Part shown: in pieces, positions 9,018-17,054 of the stretch | Layout of the letters: each line of letters starts with the position of its first letter | Numbering within the stretch: the stretch's first letter is position 1 | Assembly: GCF_001971585.1 (NCBI RefSeq) | Contig: NZ_CP019323.1 | Coordinates: 2,442,168 to 2,506,167 of the forward strand | Source: Companilactobacillus allii | GTDB lineage: Bacteria; Bacillota; Bacilli; Lactobacillales; Lactobacillaceae | Length of the DNA stretch: 64,000 nucleotides | Reading direction: 5' to 3' | Notes under the pieces: generated by a model | The model's database searches: none | What the model was told of the DNA's origin: nothing | The model's input: the letters and a program-made list of their open reading frames with translations, nothing else | Program-made: the position numbers and the translations under genes

Positions 9018-11165
9018 ATGAATAAACTTAAAACATTTTTGAACAAACGTATTGGTTTTATGTGTCTTTTAGTCTTCTTTTTGTGGCTAAAAACCATCGT
9101 TGCCTACTACGCTGAATTTTCGCTGGGGTTAAATGATCCGTTACAACATTTGATTTTAATCATTAATCCTATTGCTACTACAGTCATTTTACTCAGTATA
9201 GCGTTATACATCAACAAGGCAATTATCTCATACATCGTTATGGGTGTTGTTTACATATTGGAAAATGTCTTGCTGTATTCCAATATTCTATACTATCGTG
9301 AATTTTCAGACTTCATTTCATTCAATACCATTGCAGGTGCATCAAAAGTTACTAAGGGACTTGGTGGTAGCAGCGCTAGTTTAATGCAAGGTCATGATTT
9401 TATTTATTTTTTAGACTTTGTTTTAATTGTAGTTTTATTTGCTAGTCGCTTTATAAAAATAGATAAAACTAAAATAAGAAAATTAACCGCTGTGGCTATT
9501 TCCACTTTTGGTATTTTTCTTTTCTCATTCAACTTAATGCTTGCTGAAACAAATCGTCCTCAATTACTTGGTAGACAATTTGACAATAGCTATATTGTTA
9601 AATATTTGGGATTCAACACATTCCTAGGTTATGACGCCATAAAGTCAGCTCAAAACAATCAAGTTAGATCGACTGCTGTCGGTACCGATATGGACAACGT
9701 ACTAGATTATATCAATCAAAATTACGCTGCACCCAATAAGAATTATTTTGGTGAAGCTAAAGGTAAAAATATCATTATAATTCATTTGGAAAGTTTCCAA
9801 CAATTCTTAATTGGGATGAAGGTCGATGATCAAGAGGTCACCCCATTTTTGAATAGTCTATACAATGACAAGAACACGATGTCATTTGATAATTTCTTCC
9901 ATGAAGTTGGTAGTGGACGCACAAGTGATGCTGAAAACATGATGGAAACTTCACTTTTTGGACTCCAAGAAGGTTCTTTATTCACTAAACTTGGAACAGA
10001 TAATACATTCCAAGCTGCTCCAGCAATCCTTAAGCAACAACAAAATTATACTAGTGCCGTCTTCCACGGTAATGTCGGTAGTTTCTGGAACAGAGATCAT
10101 GTGTATAAAAATATGGGATATGACTATTTCTTTGATTCCAGCTACTTCAACCAAAATGATGATTCAAGTATTGGCTATGGTATGAAGGATAAACTAATGC
10201 TTTCTGAAAGTGTTAAATATCTAGAACAATTACAACAACCCTTCTATACCAAATTTATAACTGTAACAAACCACACCCCATATGATCTAGGTGATGAAGA
10301 TCAAAGTGCAGATTTCACTAAACCTGATACTGGTACCACTGTCGTCGATAACTACTTTGAAACGGCGCACTACCTTGATTCTGCTCTAAAAGAATTCTTC
10401 CAGTATCTCAAGGATAGTGGTATCTATGATAATTCTATGATTGTCTTGTATGGTGACCACTACGGATTAAACGCATCCCAAGACAAAGTCGTTGCTCCAA
10501 TGTTGGGATATGATACTAACAACAGTGACTTCAATGAAGTACAAATGCAACGGGTTCCTTTCATGATTCATATGAAGGGATTAAAGGGTGGTGTTAACCA
10601 TGCCTATGGTGGTGAGATTGACGCTTTACCTACAATACTTCACTTGGCTGGAGTTAATACTAAGAACTACGTCCAATTAGGTACTGACTTATTATCCAAG
10701 AAACACAACGCAATTGTGGCCTTTAGAAATAAAGAGTTTGTCACAACTAAATACACCGTTATCAAAGGTGAAGAAGGAACACACATTGTTTATGACAATA
10801 GTACTGGCGAAGAGATTGATCTCAATCAAAACCCTCAACTCGCAAAAACAGTTGATAAGTGGCAAGAAGAAGTAAATAAGAGACTGAAGATATCAGATAC
10901 TATTAATAACAAAAATCTACTAAGATTTTATACTCCAACCGGATTTACACCTGTTGATCCAAGTCAATATGACTATCAAAATGAGATACAAAAATTGGTT
11001 AAAACAAGAGATGATCTAGGTCTTAAATCAACTAGTGTATATTCGAAAAATGATAATAAATCAACAACACCACTCTATAACACTGATGCTCCAGAATTGA
11101 ATGGTGATAGAACCTTTATCGATAGTTGGTCAAGTGTTATCAAGGAAAATAATGATGATGATTAA
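9018..11165 (+). CDS. LTA synthase-family sulfatase
   Basis: The 715-aa membrane enzyme has five N-terminal transmembrane helices (to about residue 190) and an extracellular sulfatase-fold domain from about residue 245. NIIIIHLESFQQF provides the metal-binding Glu. GSGRTSDAE contains the predicted nucleophile Thr302, equivalent to the catalytic Thr of LtaS, and YGDHYG (D480-H481) supplies metal ligands. LtaS-type enzymes polymerise glycerol phosphate from phosphatidylglycerol onto lipoteichoic acid; paralogues act as primases or modify other polymers. It is about 60 residues longer than LtaS through an acidic and Asn-rich C-terminal tail. It is monocistronic, with a terminator directly after the stop. 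Confidence 0.88.
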   Translation: MNKLKTFLNKRIGFMCLLVFFLWLKTIVAYYAEFSLGLNDPLQHLILIINPIATTVILLSIALYINKAIISYIVMGVVYILENVLLYSNILYYREFSDFISFNTIAGASKVTKGLGGSSASLMQGHDFIYFLDFVLIVVLFASRFIKIDKTKIRKLTAVAISTFGIFLFSFNLMLAETNRPQLLGRQFDNSYIVKYLGFNTFLGYDAIKSAQNNQVRSTAVGTDMDNVLDYINQNYAAPNKNYFGEAKGKNIIIIHLESFQQFLIGMKVDDQEVTPFLNSLYNDKNTMSFDNFFHEVGSGRTSDAENMMETSLFGLQEGSLFTKLGTDNTFQAAPAILKQQQNYTSAVFHGNVGSFWNRDHVYKNMGYDYFFDSSYFNQNDDSSIGYGMKDKLMLSESVKYLEQLQQPFYTKFITVTNHTPYDLGDEDQSADFTKPDTGTTVVDNYFETAHYLDSALKEFFQYLKDSGIYDNSMIVLYGDHYGLNASQDKVVAPMLGYDTNNSDFNEVQMQRVPFMIHMKGLKGGVNHAYGGEIDALPTILHLAGVNTKNYVQLGTDLLSKKHNAIVAFRNKEFVTTKYTVIKGEEGTHIVYDNSTGEEIDLNQNPQLAKTVDKWQEEVNKRLKISDTINNKNLLRFYTPTGFTPVDPSQYDYQNEIQKLVKTRDDLGLKSTSVYSKNDNKSTTPLYNTDAPELNGDRTFIDSWSSVIKENNDDD

Positions 11166-11171
11166 ATGATG

Positions 11172-11216
11172 CACAAAAACTGGTAATCTACGTAAGTAAA
11201 TTACCAGTTTTTGTGT
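11172..11216 (+). terminator. Terminator with C-GUAA-G apex
   Basis: ACAAAAACTGGTAAT / ATTACCAGTTTTTGT stem with apex CTAC-GTAA-GTAA and a T tract. The apex matches that of the dispersed 3'-UTR repeats. Confidence 0.85.
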
Positions 11217-11222
11217 GTACTA

Positions 11223-12725
11223 TTAACTAGGTGCCTTATCCTTATCGATCTTTTTCTCATAACCTTCATCAAACAAGGTCACAGTGAATGTTGTACCCTC
11301 ATTCAATTTACTCTTAACGTGAATTTCTCCGCCATGATTCTCGATCAACTGATGGACAATTGATAATCCTAATCCTGACTCACCGTATTTTCTATTCTTA
11401 CGTGACGGATCAGCCTTATAATATCGATCCCAAATATTCTTAACTTGGTCTTCAGACATACCGACTCCAGTATCTTGAATCTTAAAAATCGATGCATGTT
11501 TATCATCAGCACGATACCCGGTTACTGTTATTTCACCATTATCAGTGAACTGTATAGAATTCTGCATGATATTAAACATAACTTGTACAAATCTATCATA
11601 ATCAGCATACGTTTCCAATTCGTCCTCTGGAGTCTCAAGAATCAACTGGTCCCCTGACTCAGCGGATTTCTTCTGTAATTGTGAAACGATATCCCTTAAG
11701 GGAGCGTTAGCGTCAAAGACTCTCTTAGCTAACGTGATCTGATTAGTTCGAATCTTTTCATAGTCAAGGTTCTCATTGACCAATCGAATCAACCTATTGG
11801 TCTCGTTTCGCATAAGTTGAATACTTTGACCTTTAGATTCTTCTGGAATTGCATCATAAGCAAGACCCTCTAATAATCCATTAATGGTCGTTAAAGGAGT
11901 TCTCATCTCATGAGAGGCATCTGCCATGAATTCCTTTCTGCGTTGCTCTTGTCGCTTAATTTCCTTATCCGAGTCCTCTAGTGACTTAACCATGGTGTTG
12001 AAGTCATCAGCTAAATCATCAAGCTCATCTCTATTTTTACTTTCGATATGAACTGAGAAATCATTATCAGCAACCTTTTTGGTTGCACTACGCAATCTGT
12101 TAATACGATTAACTTGATAACGTGACAATAAGAAACTAAGAATGATTGCTGCTAACAGAGAAATCAATAAGGCAAAATACAATCGCCTATTTATTTCACC
12201 AATATTAGTCTGCAATTGACTAACATCTGAACCAGCCCAAACAGCAGCGACTAACTTACCATTTTGAAACCAAGGTGTTAATACATAAACATAACTCAAA
12301 TTGTCTTTTTTGTTACTTAAATGTGGATTGTTGTCCGAGCTTTCAGGCTTTTGAATGTTACGAATAGTCTTTCCTTGTTTTAGCTTCTTCCAATAAGACT
12401 GTTTCAAGTGTAGCTTCACATTTGAAGGTGGTGTTGGATAGACTTGATCATTTTGATAGTCAAAAATTGCAAATTGAACATTTCTAGAAGATAAAACTTG
12501 CTCAACAGTCTTAATATTATCCCCTGTAATATTATGGATCTGTCCTGTTTTTGAATCGGTTTTGAGAGCTATTTTTTCCATATTTCCAGCATAACTCTCA
12601 AGATCCTTATAAGTTCGATTATATTCCGAAGTAGTAGAAGTACTAGTTACAGAGTACAAAATAATACCTAATGTTGTAAGGATTACGATCAAAAAACTTA
12701 GCATATTTTGATAAATTAACTTCAT
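11223..12725 (-). CDS. Sensor histidine kinase
   Basis: The 500-aa protein has two transmembrane helices (about residues 5-25 and 180-200) flanking an extracellular sensor domain of roughly 150 residues. A HAMP linker (about 200-252) follows, then the HisKA H-box ADASHEMRTPLTT with phospho-acceptor His272. The HATPase domain shows the N box (FNIMQNSIQFT), the G1 box DTGVGMS and the G2 region YGESGLGLSIVHQLIENHGG. It starts 3 bases after the response regulator stop and is clearly co-transcribed. The domain order resembles YkoH/YclK-type kinases of bacilli. The signal cannot be inferred, although the adjacent LTA-synthase-like gene hints at envelope stress. Confidence 0.92.
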   Translation of the reverse strand: MKLIYQNMLSFLIVILTTLGIILYSVTSTSTTSEYNRTYKDLESYAGNMEKIALKTDSKTGQIHNITGDNIKTVEQVLSSRNVQFAIFDYQNDQVYPTPPSNVKLHLKQSYWKKLKQGKTIRNIQKPESSDNNPHLSNKKDNLSYVYVLTPWFQNGKLVAAVWAGSDVSQLQTNIGEINRRLYFALLISLLAAIILSFLLSRYQVNRINRLRSATKKVADNDFSVHIESKNRDELDDLADDFNTMVKSLEDSDKEIKRQEQRRKEFMADASHEMRTPLTTINGLLEGLAYDAIPEESKGQSIQLMRNETNRLIRLVNENLDYEKIRTNQITLAKRVFDANAPLRDIVSQLQKKSAESGDQLILETPEDELETYADYDRFVQVMFNIMQNSIQFTDNGEITVTGYRADDKHASIFKIQDTGVGMSEDQVKNIWDRYYKADPSRKNRKYGESGLGLSIVHQLIENHGGEIHVKSKLNEGTTFTVTLFDEGYEKKIDKDKAPS

Positions 12726-12728
12726 TTT

Positions 12729-13475
12729 TTAATCTACCTTACGTCCAGAATCATCAAACTTATACCCCACACCCCAGACAGTTTCAATAACTTGTGGACC
12801 TACTTTTTCAATCTTTTGTCGCAACTTTTTGATATGAGCATCGACAGTTCTTTCTTCACCGAAATAATCATAGTCCCAAACTTGTTCCAGTAATTGCTCA
12901 CGTGAGAAGACTTGTTTTGGTTTACTTGCTAATGTCTTTAATAAATCAAACTCCTTAGGTGTTAAATCAGGAATTTCATTATCACCTAAGAATGCTTCAC
13001 GGGTACTAGAATTCAGCTTGAAATAACCTGTATTAACGTCGAATCCATCACTTGTCGATGAATCATCAGAGACTGCTGTAGTATTCTTTGAAGCTTCTTC
13101 AGCGACACTTTCGTTACGGCGATGAATTGCCTTCATTCTAGCAATCAATGTGATTGGACTGAATGGCTTTGTAACATAATCATCAGCTCCAAATTCTAAG
13201 CCAAGTACTTGATCACTCTCAGTGTCACGTGCTGTAAGCATGATTATTGGGACAGTTTTAGAGACCTTACGGATCTCTTTAGCGACCTCCATACCGTCTT
13301 TTCCCGGAAGGTTAAGGTCTAAGGTGATCATGTCCCAATCATCAGGCGTTTCATTGAACATATCAACGGCTTCGTTCCCATCATAAGCAAAATGAGCGTC
13401 CCAATTTTCTTTCTGGAAAAACATACTCATCATTTCTGATACCGATTTGTTATCTTCAATCATTAAAATTTTCAT
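12729..13475 (-). CDS. OmpR-family response regulator
   Basis: The 248-aa protein has a receiver domain (1-120) with the acidic pocket E7-D8, phospho-acceptor D53 (TLDLNLPG) and K103 (YVTKPF). The winged-helix DNA-binding domain spans about 150-245, with LTPKEFDLLKTL, the recognition region FSREQLLEQVWDYDYFGEERTVDAHIKKLRQKIE and the wing TVWGVGYKF. A Ser/Thr/Asp-rich linker of about 25 residues between the domains is longer than usual. It is the first gene of the two-gene operon with the sensor kinase downstream. Its regulon is not visible here. Confidence 0.93.
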   Translation of the reverse strand: MKILMIEDNKSVSEMMSMFFQKENWDAHFAYDGNEAVDMFNETPDDWDMITLDLNLPGKDGMEVAKEIRKVSKTVPIIMLTARDTESDQVLGLEFGADDYVTKPFSPITLIARMKAIHRRNESVAEEASKNTTAVSDDSSTSDGFDVNTGYFKLNSSTREAFLGDNEIPDLTPKEFDLLKTLASKPKQVFSREQLLEQVWDYDYFGEERTVDAHIKKLRQKIEKVGPQVIETVWGVGYKFDDSGRKVD

Positions 13476-13575
13476 TTACGTTCACTCCATCTACTTTCGA
13501 ATTAAGACTATTACTATCATGATAAACTTGATACTATGTATTTAGTATAAAAAATATAAATAAGTTGGTGATTTC

Positions 13576-14352
13576 TTGAATAATAATTATAAAGGTACTG
13601 TATTCTTTGATTTAGATGGAACACTTCTTAACGCCAATTCCAAAATGGATCCAGACGTCTCACAAGCTGTCCATAAACTTCGTGACAATGGCTATCTGCC
13701 AGTCATTAGTACCGGACGTGCTCCAAACGAAATTTTGCAAGTGACTGGTCCAACTGGTATTGATACTTATGTAACCTTCAATGGTGCACTAGTTGAATCT
13801 GCTGGTAAAGTTATTTACAAAAAAATAATCTCTCCAGAAACAGTCGCAAAAGTTATCGAAAAAGCAAAAGAATATAATGATATTATCACAATGCACTCGA
13901 TTGATAAAACACGTTCCACTTTTACAAGCAAATTTATGTCAGAGTTTTATAAAACCGTTAAAATTCCAGAACCAATAGTCGATCCTAAGTTTTATGAAAA
14001 AGAAGAACTTCCAATGATCCTGGTAGTTACACCAGACGGACCAGAACGATACTCCAATGTATTCGACGAATTGACATTCTACAAAACTGGTCCTTACGCC
14101 ATCGATACAATTTCAAAAGGTGTCACTAAAATGAATGGAATCAAACACCTTTTGAGCGGGTTAGAACTAGATCAAAAGCCAGTATATGCTTTTGGCGATG
14201 GTCCAAATGATCTCTCAATGATTCAAGAGATTCAACACAGTGTCGCCATGGGAAATGGTATCGATTCAGTTAAGGAAGCAGCAGAATATATAACATCTGC
14301 AAATACTGACAACGGTATTATCAATGGATTGAAACATTACAATCTTATCTAA
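13576..14352 (+). CDS. HAD-superfamily Cof-type phosphatase
   Basis: The 258-aa protein has all HAD motifs: motif I D12-L-D14-G-T, motif II ISTGR, a lysine in the KGVTKMNGI region, and motif IV GDGPNDLSMI. A C2B-type cap lies between motifs II and III, as in Cof/YidA-like sugar-phosphate and FMN phosphatases. The start is TTG at 13576 after AGTTGGTGA. The substrate is unknown, since members are promiscuous. It is monocistronic and followed by a strong terminator. Confidence 0.88.
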   Translation: MNNNYKGTVFFDLDGTLLNANSKMDPDVSQAVHKLRDNGYLPVISTGRAPNEILQVTGPTGIDTYVTFNGALVESAGKVIYKKIISPETVAKVIEKAKEYNDIITMHSIDKTRSTFTSKFMSEFYKTVKIPEPIVDPKFYEKEELPMILVVTPDGPERYSNVFDELTFYKTGPYAIDTISKGVTKMNGIKHLLSGLELDQKPVYAFGDGPNDLSMIQEIQHSVAMGNGIDSVKEAAEYITSANTDNGIINGLKHYNLI

Positions 14353-14353
14353 T

Positions 14354-14384
14354 TAAAGCTGGGAAAATATCCCAGCTTTTTTTG
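14354..14384 (+). terminator. Terminator
   Basis: AAAGCTGGG / CCCAGCTTT stem followed by a T tract, between convergent genes. Confidence 0.85.
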
Positions 14385-14385
14385 T

Positions 14386-15378
14386 CTAAACGATTATGAC
14401 AACTTTACCCATCATGTGGCCAGACTCAACTAACTCAGTTGCTTTAGTTAAAGTATCAACATTCAAACCATGAAATACATTGGTAGTGGTGGACTTAATT
14501 GTACCATTGTCCAGTTCTTTAGCTAGCTTAGACAGATAATCTCCTTGAGTAGTCATAGAATCCAAATTGTAAAATGATTTGGTAAACATCCACTCCCAAG
14601 CAAAATCAACAGACTTTTGCTTAAGATCACCTATTTGAGAATTATTTAAGTTCGTAATTGTTGCGAATATTCCAAACGGCTTGATCAATTCAACTATTTC
14701 TCTCCAATGTGGGTCATTATCACTCAATCCCAAAATGTAATCAACATTGCTTATACCAAGTTCATGAAGCTGCTTGATCAAGTCCTCATGATGATTGACA
14801 ACTATATCGGCTCCAAGATTTTTTACCCAGTTTACTTTCTCTTCTGTGGAAGCTGTAGCAATGACTTTTAATCCAGCTTTTTTAGCCAGTTGTATAGCAA
14901 TTGATCCAACACCACCGGCACCATTTATAATCAAAACAGTTTTGTTACTGTTATTAGCCTTAGGATCAATATGAAGTTTCTCATATAACAATTCACTAGC
15001 AGTAAGAGTTACCAATGGCATAGCGGCACTTTCTTCAATAGATGTTGTCTTTGGTGCTAATGCCACGATTCGTTCATCAATCAATTCATACTCTTGATAA
15101 CTTCCGTCCCGGGAATGATCACCTGCAAAAAAGACTTTATCACCAAGATTGAACTTATCAGCCTTTTCCCCGGTCGCAACTACTTCCCCATATCCATCAA
15201 AGCCAAGGATCAATGGTTTATCTCCATTTTTAAATCCTTTTCTAGTAGCTATGTCGACTGGATTAATTGATAGTCCTTTAATTTTAACTAGAATATCTGT
15301 ACCAGTTGGACTTGGAGTATCTTTTTCAAATTCTTTTAAACTGCTTAATTTATCATTCGTTACACCATACATCTTCAT
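14386..15378 (-). CDS. MDR-family NADPH-dependent oxidoreductase (quinone reductase-like)
   Basis: The start at 15378 (MKMYGVTND) is chosen because AGAGGTGATC stands just before it; the longer frame to 15420 adds an unlikely tail. The 330-aa protein belongs to the medium-chain dehydrogenase/reductase superfamily. It has a GroES-like N-terminal domain (LVKIKGLSINPVDIATRKG, FDGYGEVVATG) and a Rossmann domain with VLIINGAGGVGSIAIQLAKKAG near residues 152-172. The structural zinc-site cysteines are absent, so it falls with zinc-independent quinone or enone reductases. The substrate is unknown. Confidence 0.85.
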   Translation of the reverse strand: MKMYGVTNDKLSSLKEFEKDTPSPTGTDILVKIKGLSINPVDIATRKGFKNGDKPLILGFDGYGEVVATGEKADKFNLGDKVFFAGDHSRDGSYQEYELIDERIVALAPKTTSIEESAAMPLVTLTASELLYEKLHIDPKANNSNKTVLIINGAGGVGSIAIQLAKKAGLKVIATASTEEKVNWVKNLGADIVVNHHEDLIKQLHELGISNVDYILGLSDNDPHWREIVELIKPFGIFATITNLNNSQIGDLKQKSVDFAWEWMFTKSFYNLDSMTTQGDYLSKLAKELDNGTIKSTTTNVFHGLNVDTLTKATELVESGHMMGKVVIIV

Positions 15379-15405
15379 ATGATCACCTCTGGATTTCATT
15401 TTACA

Positions 15406-15439
15406 ACAAAAATAGAGCATGACCTAATAGGTCATACTC
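15406..15439 (-). terminator. Terminator of the 3D-domain gene
   Basis: On the minus strand, GAGTATGACCT / AGGTCATGCTC followed by TATTTTTGTT. It lies between the 3D-protein stop and the downstream MDR gene. Confidence 0.7.
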
Positions 15440-15468
15440 CATATAAAATAAGTCCCCAAGACTTACTT

Positions 15469-16149
15469 TTAGACAATTTCAACTGTGGCACTAGTAATTC
15501 CATAAGAAGGAATCATACTATTTGGCATGGCAACATCAATTTGATAAGGATTGCTATAAGCAAATGTTCCTGTATCATTAACTGTTCTGTACCAAACATC
15601 ACCTTGTGAAGTTGTTATTTTCAAGCGAGATCCACGTGGGATAACGCCTAGATTTGTTGCGACACCACTGTAACCCATATCTGATCCAAGTACTGCTGGA
15701 TCATAAAAACTAATTTTGAAAGTACCAACAGTTCTTGATGTAGATGTAGTTTCTGTTGGTGCTTCTTGTGCAGCTTGAACTACAGCTTGTGTATTTGTTT
15801 GTGCTTGCTGTTGTTCAGCTTCAATCGCTTGATCCTCTAATGTCACTGCATCAACTTGATCTGTTTTATCAGATTGTATTGTAGTGACATCTTGCATATT
15901 ATAGTCTTTTTCGCTATTTTCAATTCCAGGAATAAATTCTCTATTACCTGCTAGAGAGATCTTCTTGTTAAAATTATCAACTTTGTCCTTGGATATTTTT
16001 GACAAGTTGGATACATTTAAGAAGTCCCCCGCATTACTTACCTCTTGATTATTGTTTTGAGCGTCAGCTTGAACAGTAGTATAACCTATTAATCCGACTA
16101 GCATTAATCCTACGAAAAATAATGCGTCTAATTTAAATTGCTTTATCAA
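15469..16149 (-). CDS. Secreted 3D-domain (double-psi beta-barrel) wall protein
   Basis: The 226-aa precursor has a signal sequence (residues 8-29, cleavage near VQADA). A low-complexity Gln/Thr/Ala region spans about 110-140, and a C-terminal RlpA/3D-like domain spans about 142-226, containing FKISFYDPAVLGSDMGYSG, RGSRLKI and NDTGTFAYSNPYQIDVAMP. The closely spaced Asp residues fit the 3D motif associated with lytic transglycosylase activity in MltA/YocH/RpfB-type proteins, though catalysis is unproven. The last 85 residues are closely similar to those of the LysM-3D protein at 35252-35941, while this copy has no LysM. GGGGGGA precedes a start near 16149. Confidence 0.8.
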   Translation of the reverse strand: MIKQFKLDALFFVGLMLVGLIGYTTVQADAQNNNQEVSNAGDFLNVSNLSKISKDKVDNFNKKISLAGNREFIPGIENSEKDYNMQDVTTIQSDKTDQVDAVTLEDQAIEAEQQQAQTNTQAVVQAAQEAPTETTSTSRTVGTFKISFYDPAVLGSDMGYSGVATNLGVIPRGSRLKITTSQGDVWYRTVNDTGTFAYSNPYQIDVAMPNSMIPSYGITSATVEIV

Positions 16150-16452
16150 CTAATCCCCCCGATATTCTTAACCACAAGGAAGAACTATACAAGATGAATG
16201 TTTCAGTTGTATTACACGCAGAATAAAAAAATCATCTGATAAGTCATTTTTGTAATATTTATGTAATGAAGTTCAAAATATTGATTTTTAATTCTAATAT
16301 TTTACACATTTTCTAAAAATCGGGAATTTAATACTTTTCTCACGTTTATAGAATTTACATAAAAAAAGAATATTACAAATTACGAGAACAATTATTTGTC
16401 AAAAAAAACTTATCATGATAATTTGGATATATAAGGAATTGGAGGAAAAAAT
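16150..16452. promoter_or_regulatory. Divergent intergenic region with FMN-reductase promoter
   Basis: This AT-rich region has no ORF. A good sigma-A promoter for the plus-strand reductase is visible: TTGTCA at 16396-16401, a 17-bp spacer, and TAATTT at 16419-16424. GGAGGA stands just before the ATG. The minus-strand 3D gene is presumably driven from the 16200-16300 part, but no single box stands out. Confidence 0.6.
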
Positions 16453-17001
16453 ATGTCAAAAAAAGTTGCTGTTCTAGTAGGTAGTTTAAGAAAGGGTTCA
16501 TTCTCACGCCAAATTGCTAATAACTTGGTAGAAATGTTCCCAAGTGATTACGAACCAGAGTTTGTTGAAATTGGTGATTTACCACTATATAATGAGGATC
16601 TTGATACACCAGGAAACACTCCTGCTGCCTGGACAAAGTTCAGAGATCAAATGAAAGAAGTTAGTGGTGTATTATTTGTAACACCTGAATATAATCGTTC
16701 AGTACCCGGTGGATTGAAGAATGCTATCGATGTCGGTTCACGTCCATACGGTGAAAGTATCTGGGATAAAAAGCCAGCAGCAGTCGTATCTGTATCACCT
16801 GGTGCTATTAGTGGTTTTGGTTCAAACCATCACTTACGTCAATCATTGGTATTCTTAAATATGCCAACACTTCAACAACCAGAAGCATATCTTGGTAATG
16901 TTACAAATATGCTTGATGAAAACGGCAAGGTTTCTGAGAAGTCAGTTGGATTCTTACAAAGTATTGTTGATGCTTATGTGGAATTGTTAAACCGTTATTA
17001 A
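16453..17001 (+). CDS. NADPH-dependent FMN reductase / flavodoxin-fold oxidoreductase
   Basis: The 182-aa flavodoxin-like protein has the family P-loop GSLRKGSFSRQIANNL near the N-terminus, and the FMN-contacting segment FVTPEYNRSVPGGLKNAID at about residues 75-95 that typifies the YieF/ChrR/azobenzene-reductase group. It probably reduces quinones, chromate or azo compounds with NAD(P)H as part of redox defence, in the cytoplasm. It is monocistronic, with its own promoter and a strong bidirectional terminator. The natural substrate is not defined. Confidence 0.9.
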   Translation: MSKKVAVLVGSLRKGSFSRQIANNLVEMFPSDYEPEFVEIGDLPLYNEDLDTPGNTPAAWTKFRDQMKEVSGVLFVTPEYNRSVPGGLKNAIDVGSRPYGESIWDKKPAAVVSVSPGAISGFGSNHHLRQSLVFLNMPTLQQPEAYLGNVTNMLDENGKVSEKSVGFLQSIVDAYVELLNRY

Positions 17002-17014
17002 TATAAATGCTATT

Positions 17015-17052
17015 AAAAAATGACTGAAATCAAAACGATTTCGGTCATTTTT
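17015..17052. terminator. Bidirectional terminator
   Basis: AAAAATGACTGAAAT / ATTTCGGTCATTTTT stem between the convergent FMN-reductase and GH3 genes. Confidence 0.85.
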
Positions 17053-17054
17053 AT